From NCBI GenBank assembly GCA_001949185.1, contig BDGG01000001.1, positions 8,416,733-8,480,732 of the forward strand: a DNA stretch of 64,000 nucleotides. The letters run 5' to 3'. Position numbers and translations under genes: made by a program. Positions 11,580 through 20,639 of the stretch are shown here, one piece after another. This stretch comes from Ramazzottius varieornatus (Eukaryota > Tardigrada > Eutardigrada > Parachela > Ramazzottiidae). Positions within the stretch are counted from its first letter, which is position 1, and every line of letters begins with the position of its first letter. Under the pieces are notes generated by a model, which did not search any database, had not been told where the DNA came from, and saw nothing but the letters and a program-made list of their open reading frames with translations.

Positions 11580-13131
11580 ATGGATTATTTCAACAGTAAT
11601 AAGTATGAGCGGGAATGGAAATTGTACGAGGACTTCCTTGCGAGTGCAGCCGTCAAGCTGAGCTCGTCGGGTGGGCAAAGCCGGCGCACGGATTTGAAGT
11701 TGGTGGATTGTGTGTCGTACCGTGTTAGATTTGGCCATGGGCTTCCGCCTCGGAGTTTCATTAGAGTTGGTCCCTCCATTTTGTATACGGACAAAGTACG
11801 TGCCCAGGACCGAGCCGCTCCCGAGGGGGAAACTTGTAGTGTGCCATCGGGCTTCGATCTACTGCCCAACGAGGTACTCTGTAAAATATTCGGCTGGCTT
11901 GACACCATCGACCAACTACCCTTGCGCAGGTACGAACCTTGACCTCACTTAAGGTCTCTAGCTCCCTGGGGAAGAGTTTTTGCATCTGAACAAAATTTGG
12001 GGCTCGGCAGACAACCTCCACAAGGTTGTCTGCCGGAGCGGCGCACGCTGTCAGTGTAACTGGCTGTGCGCCACTTAGAAAACGATCTGGTCGAGTTCGA
12101 CTTTTCAAGTGGTGCACATTCGCAATGTTATAGACTGAAGACGTGCGCCACCTGAATAAATGGTCTTGTCCCGTTTGTTTATGGAGCTCCAGCAACGACT
12201 CACATTCTTCTTGTAGAGTTTGCAAGCGATGGGAAGATGTTCTGCGTTCTCGCCCATGTTTGGAGACAATCTCCATCTGCCCACAAACCTTGGTGGCGCC
12301 CCCTGTCCCCGAAGAATGCCTCGTCTTCGCGCTGGACAAGATGGTGGACAAAGACCGATCCAGGGTTCTCGGCTTGTACGGTCCGCGAAACCAACCCGTC
12401 TACATAAACTGCCTGCACTCATCCAGCAGAGAAGAAGACGTGCTCGATTCCATCGCAGACGAAATCATGAACTATGCTCTGGGAAAACAATCCGCAGCAG
12501 AACAGGCCAACGTCTACAGCGTCTTCACCAAGGGTCCTCTGATCAGACAGTTTACTGTCAGGTGCCTCCATCATTCCCTCTTCAGTGATATCCGAAGAAT
12601 CGAACTAACCTACGGGTCGGTCAGTTTCCAAAACTTGTCGGAACTTCCGTCCACCGTCAACGAGATATTGTTGAGACAGATGGATCTAACCGGTCTGGCA
12701 TCACTGACAGACTACGGCGAGTATGGTTTCGCCATTGACATCGAGCGTGCTGCCATCGTTGCATGGACCGAGGACGAACGTCTCGTAGTTCTTTGGAGAC
12801 TGGCCGAACAAGAGGTTAAGCCGCTCACACCGAAGCAGCTTCTTCGCTTAGCTAACCGTATCCAACTGTGCCAGAACTTCGTCCTGTCAGATGTCCTTCG
12901 TGGTGTTGACGAAATCGTCCTTAGGTATTCGGTCTGTTATTTTTTGTAAGGAAATCAAAGTCGCATATAGCACCATGCATGGTTTTCTCATCTAGGAGGG
13001 AAGATGAGCTGGTCACACGGAAAGGACCAACAAAGTGGGACCTGGCGACCATAAAACCGTTGACTGCGGTCGATGTCAACGCCTTCGTTCGCTTTAGGTT
13101 GGACGCCTTAGGTATTCTGGGTCGCCACTGA
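11580..13131 (+). CDS. F-box protein (three exons)
   Basis: F-box proteins usually bind SKP1 and act as substrate receptors of SCF ubiquitin ligases. The exons 11580-11929, 12217-12924 and 12996-13131 join in frame to 397 residues; the start is the ATG at 11580. The F-box lies at about residues 91-135 (LLPNEVLCKIFGWLD, then VCKRWEDVL after the first intron). The rest has no recognised repeats such as LRR or WD40. It may be the substrate-binding part and is probably helical, with conserved-looking stretches around PLTPKQLLRLANR. The gene lies 290 bases downstream of UTP20 on the same strand. Intron 1 carries a copy of the palindromic repeat. The F-box call is firm; the substrate cannot be told. 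Confidence 0.87.
12003..12190. repeat. Intronic palindromic MITE-like repeat, copy 12
   Basis: In intron 1 of the F-box gene. It has two hairpins (GGCGCACGCTGTCAG / TGCGCCACTT and AAGTGGTGCAC / GTGCGCCACC). Its left end also forms a small palindrome, GGCAGACAACCT and AGGTTGTCTGCC. Confidence 0.8.
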
Positions 13132-13267
13132 CGCTGTTATTGGATTGTTGTTATTTACCAGCTAAGGTCTTCCGTTTCGCGATCGTGCTAATTTGAACAG
13201 TTGAATACCCATACTGAGAAACTGAAAAGAAAAGTATACTCGTAAAGTTAACAATATTACAAGAGGC

Positions 13268-13365
13268 TGACGTGGAAACTGCAAGTGGCGCAGGCTTTCA
13301 GTATTGTCGGCTGTAAGGGTGCGCCACATGAAAGGACGGTTTTGTTTAGTTTGTTGGGCTCGGTT
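13268..13365. repeat. Intergenic palindromic MITE-like repeat, copy 13 (single hairpin)
   Basis: One hairpin (GCAAGTGGCGCAGG and GTGCGCCACATG) in the gap between the convergent F-box gene and the minus-strand secreted protein gene. The right flank is GGTTTTGTTTAGTTTGTTGG. Confidence 0.75.
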
Positions 13366-13447
13366 CCACAGAATAGGAATCAGCAGGAAAAACAGTAACA
13401 ACGAAATATGTGCAAATTTCAACGTTATGTACCAATGGAAGAAAACT

Positions 13448-13963
13448 TTATTCGGGACCTAACGTTTTGTTGAAGGAGTTGGCAGGAGGAATGAGCTTGA
13501 CCTGTTTCTGTTCGACGCTGGTCAGCTTCGGTGTTCGTGTGCCAAACTTCTCCGCGCTGGAGCTGTCGTCCCCCCTCCTCTCGAACTTGAGCTTGGTTTC
13601 CCGTTCCAGCGTCACCTTGACGTTCTTGCCATCGAGGATCTGTCGAAGGACCTCTCGAGGGAACATTGACTCGAAGCGTTTCATGGCGGTCATCCCTGCA
13701 TCGGCCTGCATTTCCACCGAGCTGGTCTTGTGGTCAAAATCCGAGCCGAAACTATGGTGCGGGTGTTCGATGATGGTAGCGTTGAGGTCGCGAAGACGAT
13801 CTCGTTTGGTAGAGGCGGCCTTGCTCATGGGGGACGTGGCGTTGTCCGTTCGGGGTTCGCGCAACCATTCCTTGATGGCGTCCACATTCTCGTACACTTC
13901 CTTGACTTTGGCGCTCTCCAGCGCGACAACGAAGCCGAACAACAGGCACAAAAAGACTTTCAT
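13448..13963 (-). CDS. Small secreted protein of unknown function
   Basis: Predicted 171-residue protein. I chose the ATG at 13963 because it opens a clear signal peptide (MKVFLCLLFGFVVALESA). The frame stays open 48 codons further upstream, but that part looks non-coding. The mature part is charged, has NxT glycosylation sites and no cysteine pattern, and matches no family I recognise. It converges on the F-box gene. The stop codon TAA is embedded in a perfect AATAAA (minus strand, 13446-13451), so the 3' UTR would be very short. The family is unknown; that it is coding rests on the signal peptide and GC-rich codon use. Confidence 0.7.
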   Translation of the reverse strand: MKVFLCLLFGFVVALESAKVKEVYENVDAIKEWLREPRTDNATSPMSKAASTKRDRLRDLNATIIEHPHHSFGSDFDHKTSSVEMQADAGMTAMKRFESMFPREVLRQILDGKNVKVTLERETKLKFERRGDDSSSAEKFGTRTPKLTSVEQKQVKLIPPANSFNKTLGPE

Positions 13964-14109
13964 GATGGAGATTGTAGTGAAGGCTGTAGTATTTTCAAAA
14001 ACGTATTCCAGTAAGTTTTGCAAGAACAGATTGATGATAAATCGTCGCGCTGTCGACCGGTTAAATGTGAAAATCCAAGGTACGAGTATAGCGTACACGG
14101 TCAGCAAGG

Positions 14110-14859
14110 TCTGAGACTTTGAGGAAGCTGTTCATATGGTCAAGGTTGCTTGCGTTAAATTACCGTATGGACGTCATAGCTATTGTCTGGCGAGTACAAT
14201 TGACGCATAATGCTTCTCCTGTTGAAGTTACTCGTATTCATTGTTAAAATTCAAAGAATTTCAAATCTGAAACTTTTCGACGAGACCAGCATTGACGGTT
14301 TTTGTTGTGCTGGATGGTCACTGGGCGGCTCGGGCATTAATGTCAGTTCGCTTCTGGAGGGGGTTTCTGTGTAGTTTTTGCTTGTTCTTTTTGTATCACT
14401 GCTTCCTCATTTTTCGAATGCAGATTATTTTCTTCAAATAAAGATTCATAAAAGTTTCGAAGTCCTCAAGCAGATAGGAAAATGGGTCCAGTTAGTTTTT
14501 GTTTTGGAGTCGTCAGTGATGACTATTCTAACGTCCCCATCAGCGAGCTTACGTGGCTCTCTAAGTTAGAGTGCTGTGACAGTGTAATATGCTTGAATTT
14601 CCATGAAGTGCAGCCAATCGACCCTCAAAGAATTTATTTGCAATATTGTATTTCAACGGATGCTTACCAGAAGGATTCAATATCACCAATTACAAAAGTT
14701 TGCACTTGAATCCTTGCAGGATAGCGCTCAGTTGTCCCTGCGAAAAACCATTTTGATCCCAGTAACATAAAAGTGCACCATCTTCCATAAAAAAAGCGCT
14801 CAGTGAATGTTCGAAGGATGCGGAAGCGGTAAATAATCGGAGCGAAAAAAGGTAAAAAC
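14110..14859. other. Intergenic, no firm gene
   Basis: A 75-codon open frame starting with ATG (14482-14709, plus) has no recognisable domain or signal peptide. I see nothing else supportable here. Confidence 0.4.
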
Positions 14860-14883
14860 TGCCGCCTCTCGGAATCGAACCGA

Positions 14884-14915
<32 letters not shown>

Positions 14916-14931
14916 ACTAGACGAAGGCGGC
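14860..14931 (-). tRNA. tRNA-His (anticodon GTG)
   Basis: On the minus strand the sequence begins GCCGCCT and ends AGGCGGC plus discriminator A, a perfect 7-bp acceptor stem. The D arm is TCTAGTGGTTAGGA, the anticodon arm CCACG-TTGTGGC-CGTGG gives anticodon GTG, and the T arm is CTCGG-TTCGATT-CCGAG. It closely matches eukaryotic tRNA-His, which receives its G-1 after transcription. A TTTTT run starts two bases after the discriminator and a second T run follows, fitting RNA polymerase III termination. No intron, no encoded CCA. Confidence 0.97.
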
Positions 14932-15498
14932 GCCAACTCATTACCATTTCCCACTATACTTCCTCTTCATGTATACCTATTTAGCCCTATATTCTGCATA
15001 CTCGAAGGCTTCTCTCTCGCGACGACCCCAGCCATTCTGTTCCCGACTTTTCAAAAGAACGTCAGTATGGCAAACTGGAACAGCTTAACAGCCGAAACTG
15101 ATGAACACTCATGGATTGCGTAAAAGGCCAGTCACGCCAGGTATGCATCACAAGTACGCGAGACAGCTCTTCAGATTGACCGGTAACACCTCTTTTAAGC
15201 GTTCGAAGCAACGTTAGCAGCACTTGCTCATATCCGATCCACACACAACGCAGCTATCATGAATGCATCTCACACAGCTCATATTACGGAACACTCCTGT
15301 AATCATCCTGATGGCCCACTTCACTGAAATAATTCCCACTACGCAAAACTCATTGCAAGCACCCTCATACAACGTATGAGTCAGACTTCCCATCAACCCG
15401 TGTATTTAACGAACTGAGTCTCCATCATTTTTCTCGATGCATGTTCCCAAAGTAGAAATTTTTCTAACCAGAGTAAAAATTTCCGCATTTTTTTCGAG
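14932..15498. other. Intergenic, nothing recognised
   Basis: No coding frame, repeat or RNA gene that I can support. Confidence 0.4.
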
Positions 15499-15954
15499 AT
15501 GGAATCGTCGGTTTTATGCTTCGTTGCAGCACATTCGCTGACTTTTATTTTCTCCATCTGCACAGCCGAAGAACTCAACTCATCGAGTCTACTTCCACCA
15601 GCTTTTCTCCCTGTTGGTTCTCTTCAGAAAGTCGATCACGCACATTCCAGGCCAGCACAAAACCTTAGTGCCGACGAAGTTCCACAGCTGACTTTTCCGG
15701 AAGGTGCCGACGCGGGTCCGCCGTTCCTCGCCTCTTCGCCCATACCCGACATCCTCGATATCACCAAACCTCCGGTCACCAACCCACAAGCTGCCTTGTT
15801 TTTCACGGGGGGTCGACCACGCCTGACGACGCTATCGGTCATGGGTATCGACATCGGTACACTGCTGCCTAAGCAGGAAATGCAAGATGATGACATGGAC
15901 TTTCCTCGGATGGCTATGCGCAACCACGACGCCTTCGTTACTGCGAGATTTTGA
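15499..15954 (+). CDS. Putative secreted protein, single exon
   Basis: 151-codon frame with a likely N-terminal signal peptide (about residues 1-23, hydrophobic stretch AAHSLTFIFSICTA), then a Pro-rich, Ser/Ala-rich mature region with a short acidic tail. There are no cysteines after the signal region and no family I recognise. Base composition and codon use are richer in G+C than the AT-rich flanks, which favours real coding. It sits in a group of three putative secreted-protein genes (13.4, 15.5 and 16.5 kb) around the tRNA, but their sequences do not look related. Confidence 0.6.
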   Translation: MESSVLCFVAAHSLTFIFSICTAEELNSSSLLPPAFLPVGSLQKVDHAHSRPAQNLSADEVPQLTFPEGADAGPPFLASSPIPDILDITKPPVTNPQAALFFTGGRPRLTTLSVMGIDIGTLLPKQEMQDDDMDFPRMAMRNHDAFVTARF

Positions 15955-16507
15955 TGACTAGGGAACCCACATCGTCTTTCCTCTTCCGCTTTCATCTCTT
16001 CTCAACCGCTGCAAAATTGTGTACAATGTATTTTTTTGCCCGGCGTGTACAGATCTGACTTTGTTCCATGTCTCTTAGCTTTGGGAACCATCTTTTTGTA
16101 CGTAAATTAGCAAGTGTGCATTATGTGAATGAAAGCATGTTTACATAGTGGGCTCTCTTCACACTTCAAAATCATTACTAAGGTGATACACGAAACCATA
16201 TATTTTCTCCTCACTAAGCAACTGAAGACGATGATACTACAAGAACTCAGCGAAGGGCTAGTGTTTTGGTCGTTCCGCCGGAATACCTCAAATACCCAAC
16301 CTTCACGCTCCATGAAGTTCTCTTCACCAATGTCATGTCCATCGCGTCCTGTTTACTTCACGTGACACCCACATTTAGATTTGTAAAGAAGCAGAGTAAC
16401 ATCTTGGCCAGGAGAGCGTTTCAGTGTCTCCAACAGAAAATTAATGTCCGCAGTCCTTGACAACTTGCAAAAATAACTCTTTGCTTTCTCAAAACTTATC
16501 GACCATT
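15955..16507. other. Intergenic / upstream region of the mucin-like gene
   Basis: AT-rich. No clear TATA box or gene seen. Confidence 0.4.
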
Positions 16508-17389
16508 ATGACGTGGGCCCTATGGGTCCTTGTGCTGTTAGCCTGTGGTTGTAGTAAAGTCACCGATGGGACTGAAGCTGGACATGCTGCCGCACCTGCT
16601 GGCCACGAAGCCTCCACTTCCAGCAAGAGTGCAACCATGCTCATCACTCCGCAAGCTACCAACACTTCACTGAACTGCTCGGAATTTCTCTGGCAAACAT
16701 TCACCCAGTCACTGGCCTCCAACAAGACCGTCAAGCCTGACGTCCACACGGCCACCACCAACGGCGGCGGCACATGGACCGCGCCCGTCTTCAACTTCAC
16801 CAAGAGCAACTGCACGGACAAGACCGAAGGGAAATGGACCATCGAGACCAAACGCTTCCAAGCCCTACCCGCCCAGTTCTCCATCCAAATCAGCGAACTG
16901 AGAGACCACTGGAACATGACCTTGGTCAATTTCCAGAAAGCTTTCAACACGGCCTTTCATGCTCCCAGCAAAGCCCTGGCGGAAGTGACCAACGTCACCA
17001 TGAACTGGTTCAAAAACGGGACCAACAGCACCACGGTGACCAAGACCTCGGAAAAGAAGTCGAATGGGACGACGACCACGTCGAAGAACACCACAACGAC
17101 TACAACTAATGAAAATAAGGCTGAAGCTGTCGGCGGTGGATCATCAAACGACCATAAACCTCCTGCTGCTGGTGGTGGCGCAGCTAGCGATCGTAAGCCT
17201 CCTACAGTCGAACGAGGGAATGGTGGTAAGGGTATTCAAGTATCGCAGGTTCCTGCCGGTGGACTTTGTGTCCTGGGACCTACCACACCCGGCGGCAGCC
17301 GTGTTTCTGCTGGTGGCAGTACTACTGCGACGAGTGGCCGTGGAGCGACCCCGTCTCCTGGCGGACATCCTCCTGCAAGCACCCATTAA
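16508..17389 (+). CDS. Secreted mucin-like, heavily N-glycosylated protein
   Basis: 293-residue frame. I prefer the ATG at 16508 because it starts directly on the signal peptide (MTWALWVLVLLACGCS); an upstream in-frame ATG at 16457 would bury it. The mature protein has about eleven NxS/T sequons between residues 50 and 210. These are followed by a Thr/Asn-rich stretch (about 195-215) and a low-complexity Gly/Pro/Ser/Thr tail, as expected of an O-glycosylated surface or secreted mucin-like protein. Few cysteines, no known domain, no C-terminal hydrophobic anchor. The role (cuticle, saliva, surface coat) cannot be told. Confidence 0.72.
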   Translation: MTWALWVLVLLACGCSKVTDGTEAGHAAAPAGHEASTSSKSATMLITPQATNTSLNCSEFLWQTFTQSLASNKTVKPDVHTATTNGGGTWTAPVFNFTKSNCTDKTEGKWTIETKRFQALPAQFSIQISELRDHWNMTLVNFQKAFNTAFHAPSKALAEVTNVTMNWFKNGTNSTTVTKTSEKKSNGTTTTSKNTTTTTTNENKAEAVGGGSSNDHKPPAAGGGAASDRKPPTVERGNGGKGIQVSQVPAGGLCVLGPTTPGGSRVSAGGSTTATSGRGATPSPGGHPPASTH

Positions 17390-17614
17390 CCGCTGGCCGT
17401 TCAAACTTGAAAGTATGTCACACCTTTCAATTCTGTCATTTTGAAATCGACGTACCATTTTCCATTTGGCAATCGGCATGAGTATTTTCCCCAGCGCTAT
17501 GATAAAGCCAACAAAAGAAAAAGACAACTGGTTTTCGTTCGTCACTATTCTGATCTACAGAAATCTTCGGAAGATTTCTTGTATTTGAACATCGTAGCAA
17601 ACTTTATGTGCGAG

Positions 17615-17734
17615 GAGCGAGGTCTTACTTTGCTTACCATGCGTCACAAGCCGTGCGCAGGCTTCTTAGGCTTTGTGACGTAAGCGTGACGTACATGAAC
17701 AAGGTTGTACGCTGAGCAAAGTAAGACCTCGCTC
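17615..17734. mobile_element. 120-base MITE with perfect 20-bp terminal inverted repeats
   Basis: The left end GAGCGAGGTCTTACTTTGCT (17615-17634) is the exact inverse of the right end AGCAAAGTAAGACCTCGCTC (17715-17734). A second inner palindrome (GCGTCACAAGCC / GGCTTTGTGACG) makes the whole a long hairpin. No clear target-site duplication. It abuts the 3' end of the acyltransferase relic. Confidence 0.85.
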
Positions 17735-18206
17735 ATCGTACTATGCACACGAGTCGAACTGGTAGGTCGACCCAGCCGTGCTTCAGTCGTCAAAAACGAG
17801 ATTTTTGTCCGGTGTGAGATGTTGAACCCGGACTCGTTGGTTTCGTACAGGTCGATGAAGGATTCTATGTACCTCTTGTGAATTTCGTCGACCTTTGCTT
17901 CACTTGGATTCGAGTCCTTGTTCACGATGATGGGCTTCCCCATTAAGACCAAAACATTGTAAGAAAGCCATGGCCAGGCAAGAAACCTATGTAGTTGGTA
18001 CCAACCTATCATGTGCAAAGGGACCCGGAAAGGCGTGTTGAAGATCCCCTGACCCAATAGCAGGATCGGAGGATAGGCGTGGACCCAGGTGTTAACCTTC
18101 TGGTACAGGCTGAACTTCGTCCATGGTAATTTCTGAATTTCATAGCTGGTTTTCACCGAAGGAAAACGTCGGGACTAAGTCCGCCCTGAGAACCATGCAT
18201 GATTAG
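17735..18206 (-). pseudogene. DGAT2/MOGAT-type acyltransferase, C-terminal fragment
   Basis: DGAT2-family enzymes esterify diacylglycerol or monoacylglycerol at the endoplasmic reticulum. Reading on the minus strand, the fragment begins with the family hallmark ADLVPTFSFGEN (about 18200-18160). It then needs a frame change near 18147 to continue into LYQKVNTWVHAYPP and ILLLGQGIFN, then MGKPIIV and VDEIHKRYIESFIDLYE, all typical of the C-terminal third. The stretch between RVPLHM and LVLMGKPI is longer than usual. The frame runs into the MITE at 17734, which supplies a foreign tail. No upstream exons are seen; a palindromic repeat copy lies directly beyond the 5' break. Best read as a truncated pseudogene, although a missed intron could explain the frame change. 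Confidence 0.78.
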
Positions 18207-18235
18207 GATGTTGGAAAACGACAGTTATTAACCAT

Positions 18236-18420
18236 ACAAGATCGTTCTGCCAAGTGGCGCAGTTTGTCATTTTTTTCGGCGGGCAGAGTGCGCCACTTGG
18301 GAGAACGAGGCTTTCCTGGTTGTCTGTTTTCTCAAGTGGCGCACGAAGCCGACGTTGCTGGCTGGTAGCGTGCGCCTCTTGGCAAATGAACTTGACAAGT
18401 TCGTTTGTCAGCCTCGAGCT
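18236..18420. repeat. Intergenic palindromic MITE-like repeat, copy 14
   Basis: Last copy in the window: CCAAGTGGCGCAG / GTGCGCCACTTGGG and CAAGTGGCGCACG / CGTGCGCCTCTTGG. It marks the right edge of the gene-rich part. Confidence 0.8.
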
Positions 18421-18619
18421 CGCACTTATTCTCCTTCCGACCTTACATCAGTAATAACAAACGTTTGATGTAGCCTACCTATTTTGTAGCGCAACTCAGA
18501 GAAACGTTTTTCGGTTTTTCAGCACAATATAATTATAAGTTTGATCGGGTAGCAACATCAGGGCGTCTTCGGCGCCTCCGACTATAATTACCAAAGCTTT
18601 TCCTTTGTCTTTCAAGCAG

Positions 18620-18843
18620 TCAGTGATACTTCCGCGACAGACATCCACGATGCCGGAGACGGCGCTCAAGTCTCAAAAGATCGGACAGTGATGGAGCGAC
18701 GAGTGCGTCAAGAGGTGAAAGTCAATGCCGGGGAAGACTTTGGAAAGCCCCGGAGCCTCAGTGGCAAAGTCGAAGAAGGCGCCACCATCGGAAACGCCGT
18801 GCGGTTGTCCGGTGGGACTCCAAAATCAGACCGAGCGAAGTAG
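18620..18843 (+). CDS. Possible orphan terminal exon
   Basis: After an acceptor-like TTTCAAGCAG (18611-18619) a 74-codon GC-rich frame runs to the TAG at 18841. It is charged and Gly-rich (VMERRVRQEVKVNAGEDFGK) and unlike the AT-rich flanks. No upstream exon could be connected and no domain is recognised. It may be a relic of a gene or an element. Confidence 0.3.
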
Positions 18844-20639
18844 GGCTCTTTTAGGGGGGAGGGGTGTAAATGCTGTCATCTATTTGCACCACTCTTGAAG
18901 AAATTGTATCTTACCGATGTGAGGCCTTGCATCATTCGGCGCACGAATGCTGGTGTGAGCGGTGTCCATCTGTTCTCTCTTGCTACGTCGTCGCATATCT
19001 CTGGTCTTTGCCCGTTAGCTTGGCGAAGGTCTTGCCAAGCTAGCAGGATCTCCAGTTGGGTCCTCCGGCGAGAACCCTTCCGAGGTGATCTTCGGCAAGA
19101 TTGACCCATCAGGATTCGGCGGCCATCGCCGGTGAAGCAATGTCTCAGCAGACCATCGTTCCTCCGGTCCCCAACCAAAAATCACGCTAGCAACTACAAA
19201 ATACTGACTTGATAAAGACCGGCGTCAACGCCGGCAAGCTTGTCGTAAAGATGGGTATCCGTTTAAACGTCTCGCAAACCAGTCGACTGATCCAGACGCT
19301 GGACGCCACAACAGTAAGTGCAACACCCCCATTCCATTGACCGACATGTTAGCAACCATGGTGCCATAAAAAAGTCGAGATATATGGTAGTTGGCGTACC
19401 GTAGCCTTACTATCGAACAACACACGTACAGTTGGGGCTCAGGGAAAGGTGACTGCCATGACCCCGAAGCCCTTCCCTGCAGTTGTCGCAAACTTGCCGA
19501 CCAACTCGATCAGGCAAAGCAGCTCTTCGACCATCGCGACAACCCCCCAATCAACCGAAACGAGCGATGGCAACGTCAGTTGTGCTTCCTAAGGCACAAC
19601 CCTAAATCCCATGATATAGACTAATCTGACCCTGAATGGACGGCTCGAGGTTACTCCTACGACAGGTAACGCTGCCGTGTTAACTTACTCGTGAAACCAC
19701 ACTGGGAATATTGGCTGTCAACACAACGGATAAGGCGGTGGCTGATGCTACTGTGGCACATGTGGCGGTGACACACACAGAGGGCATGTCGATGGAAAGA
19801 AGGGACATGGTGGCAGTGGTCGCGGTAAGCGAGGAAGATTGAATAATGCAAAGCGAAAGGCCGTGAGAGACGGAAAGGACCCTCGCTTTGGGCAAGTCGG
19901 TGTGAGAGATAACGAAGAAAACCCCGTCACGACGACGCTTGCAAATCCAAGGTGAATCCCACCTTCCCAATTTCCCCACGGGAACGATAAGAAGTGAATG
20001 CCACGACAAGGATTGTGCAAACTATGGTGGTGCTCGCCAACCCTGTGTCAAATTCAGTTTCTATGTATGGCCACGCTACTGCTTCCAAAACTTCAGGATG
20101 GTGTGTCCAATACGAGCATGAATTTGGCATCGCGTTGATAAGTGTTTCTGACATTCTATCATATACGAACGTGATAAAAACATCGTCTTCTTCCATGCGT
20201 GAGAAAGTCTAGTGAGTATATCCATTGGGTTGGTAGGCTTGCAAACATCATTCTAATAACCTTTAATTTGTTCGAATGCTAGTCAGACTTCGCGCTGTAT
20301 GAGCAAACTTGAAAACGATGTGGCAAGAGCGCCGAAGAAAAGCGATAACAAGGAAAAGTTTTCTAATTCTAAACAAGCAAAACCACGTCAATATTGTTTT
20401 TACACCACTGGAAGTTCGAGAAGTTCAGTCTGCCCAGATGATTCTTGAAAGTTCCGAAGGTATTCAAGTCAACAACTGTAGGAATAAACAAGGGATCTTT
20501 TGCAAAGCCTCGGTGATGTAAGCGAAGGAACCCATGGTGGAGTCCAGCAGGGAACGTGAGGAGGGTGCTGTTGAAAGTGGACTCAGCATCATGACTTTAT
20601 CTTGGCTCCTGGTTCTCAGGTTCTGGCTTGGTTGGACAG
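18844..20639. other. Eroded repeat-like DNA, possible gag-type remnant
   Basis: No intact gene. Around 19755-19800 (plus) a Cys/Gly/His-rich stretch (CYCGTCGGDTHRGH) recalls a retroelement zinc knuckle, followed by a basic tail up to about 19960. The match is weak and no flanking LTR or RT is linked to it. Confidence 0.25.

Noticed and set aside
14482-14709. Small gene between the secreted protein and tRNA-His
   Set aside because: 75 codons, AT-rich, no signal peptide or domain.
298-18420. Hairpin repeats read as a CRISPR-like array or as microRNA genes
   Set aside because: Spacing is irregular, spacers are not unique and short, and the host is a eukaryote. Copies vary along the whole length and have inverted ends, as in MITEs.
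19755-19960. Retroviral-type gag zinc knuckle
   Set aside because: Cys/His spacing does not fit CCHC and no linked protease, RT or LTR is present, so it is kept only as a weak note.
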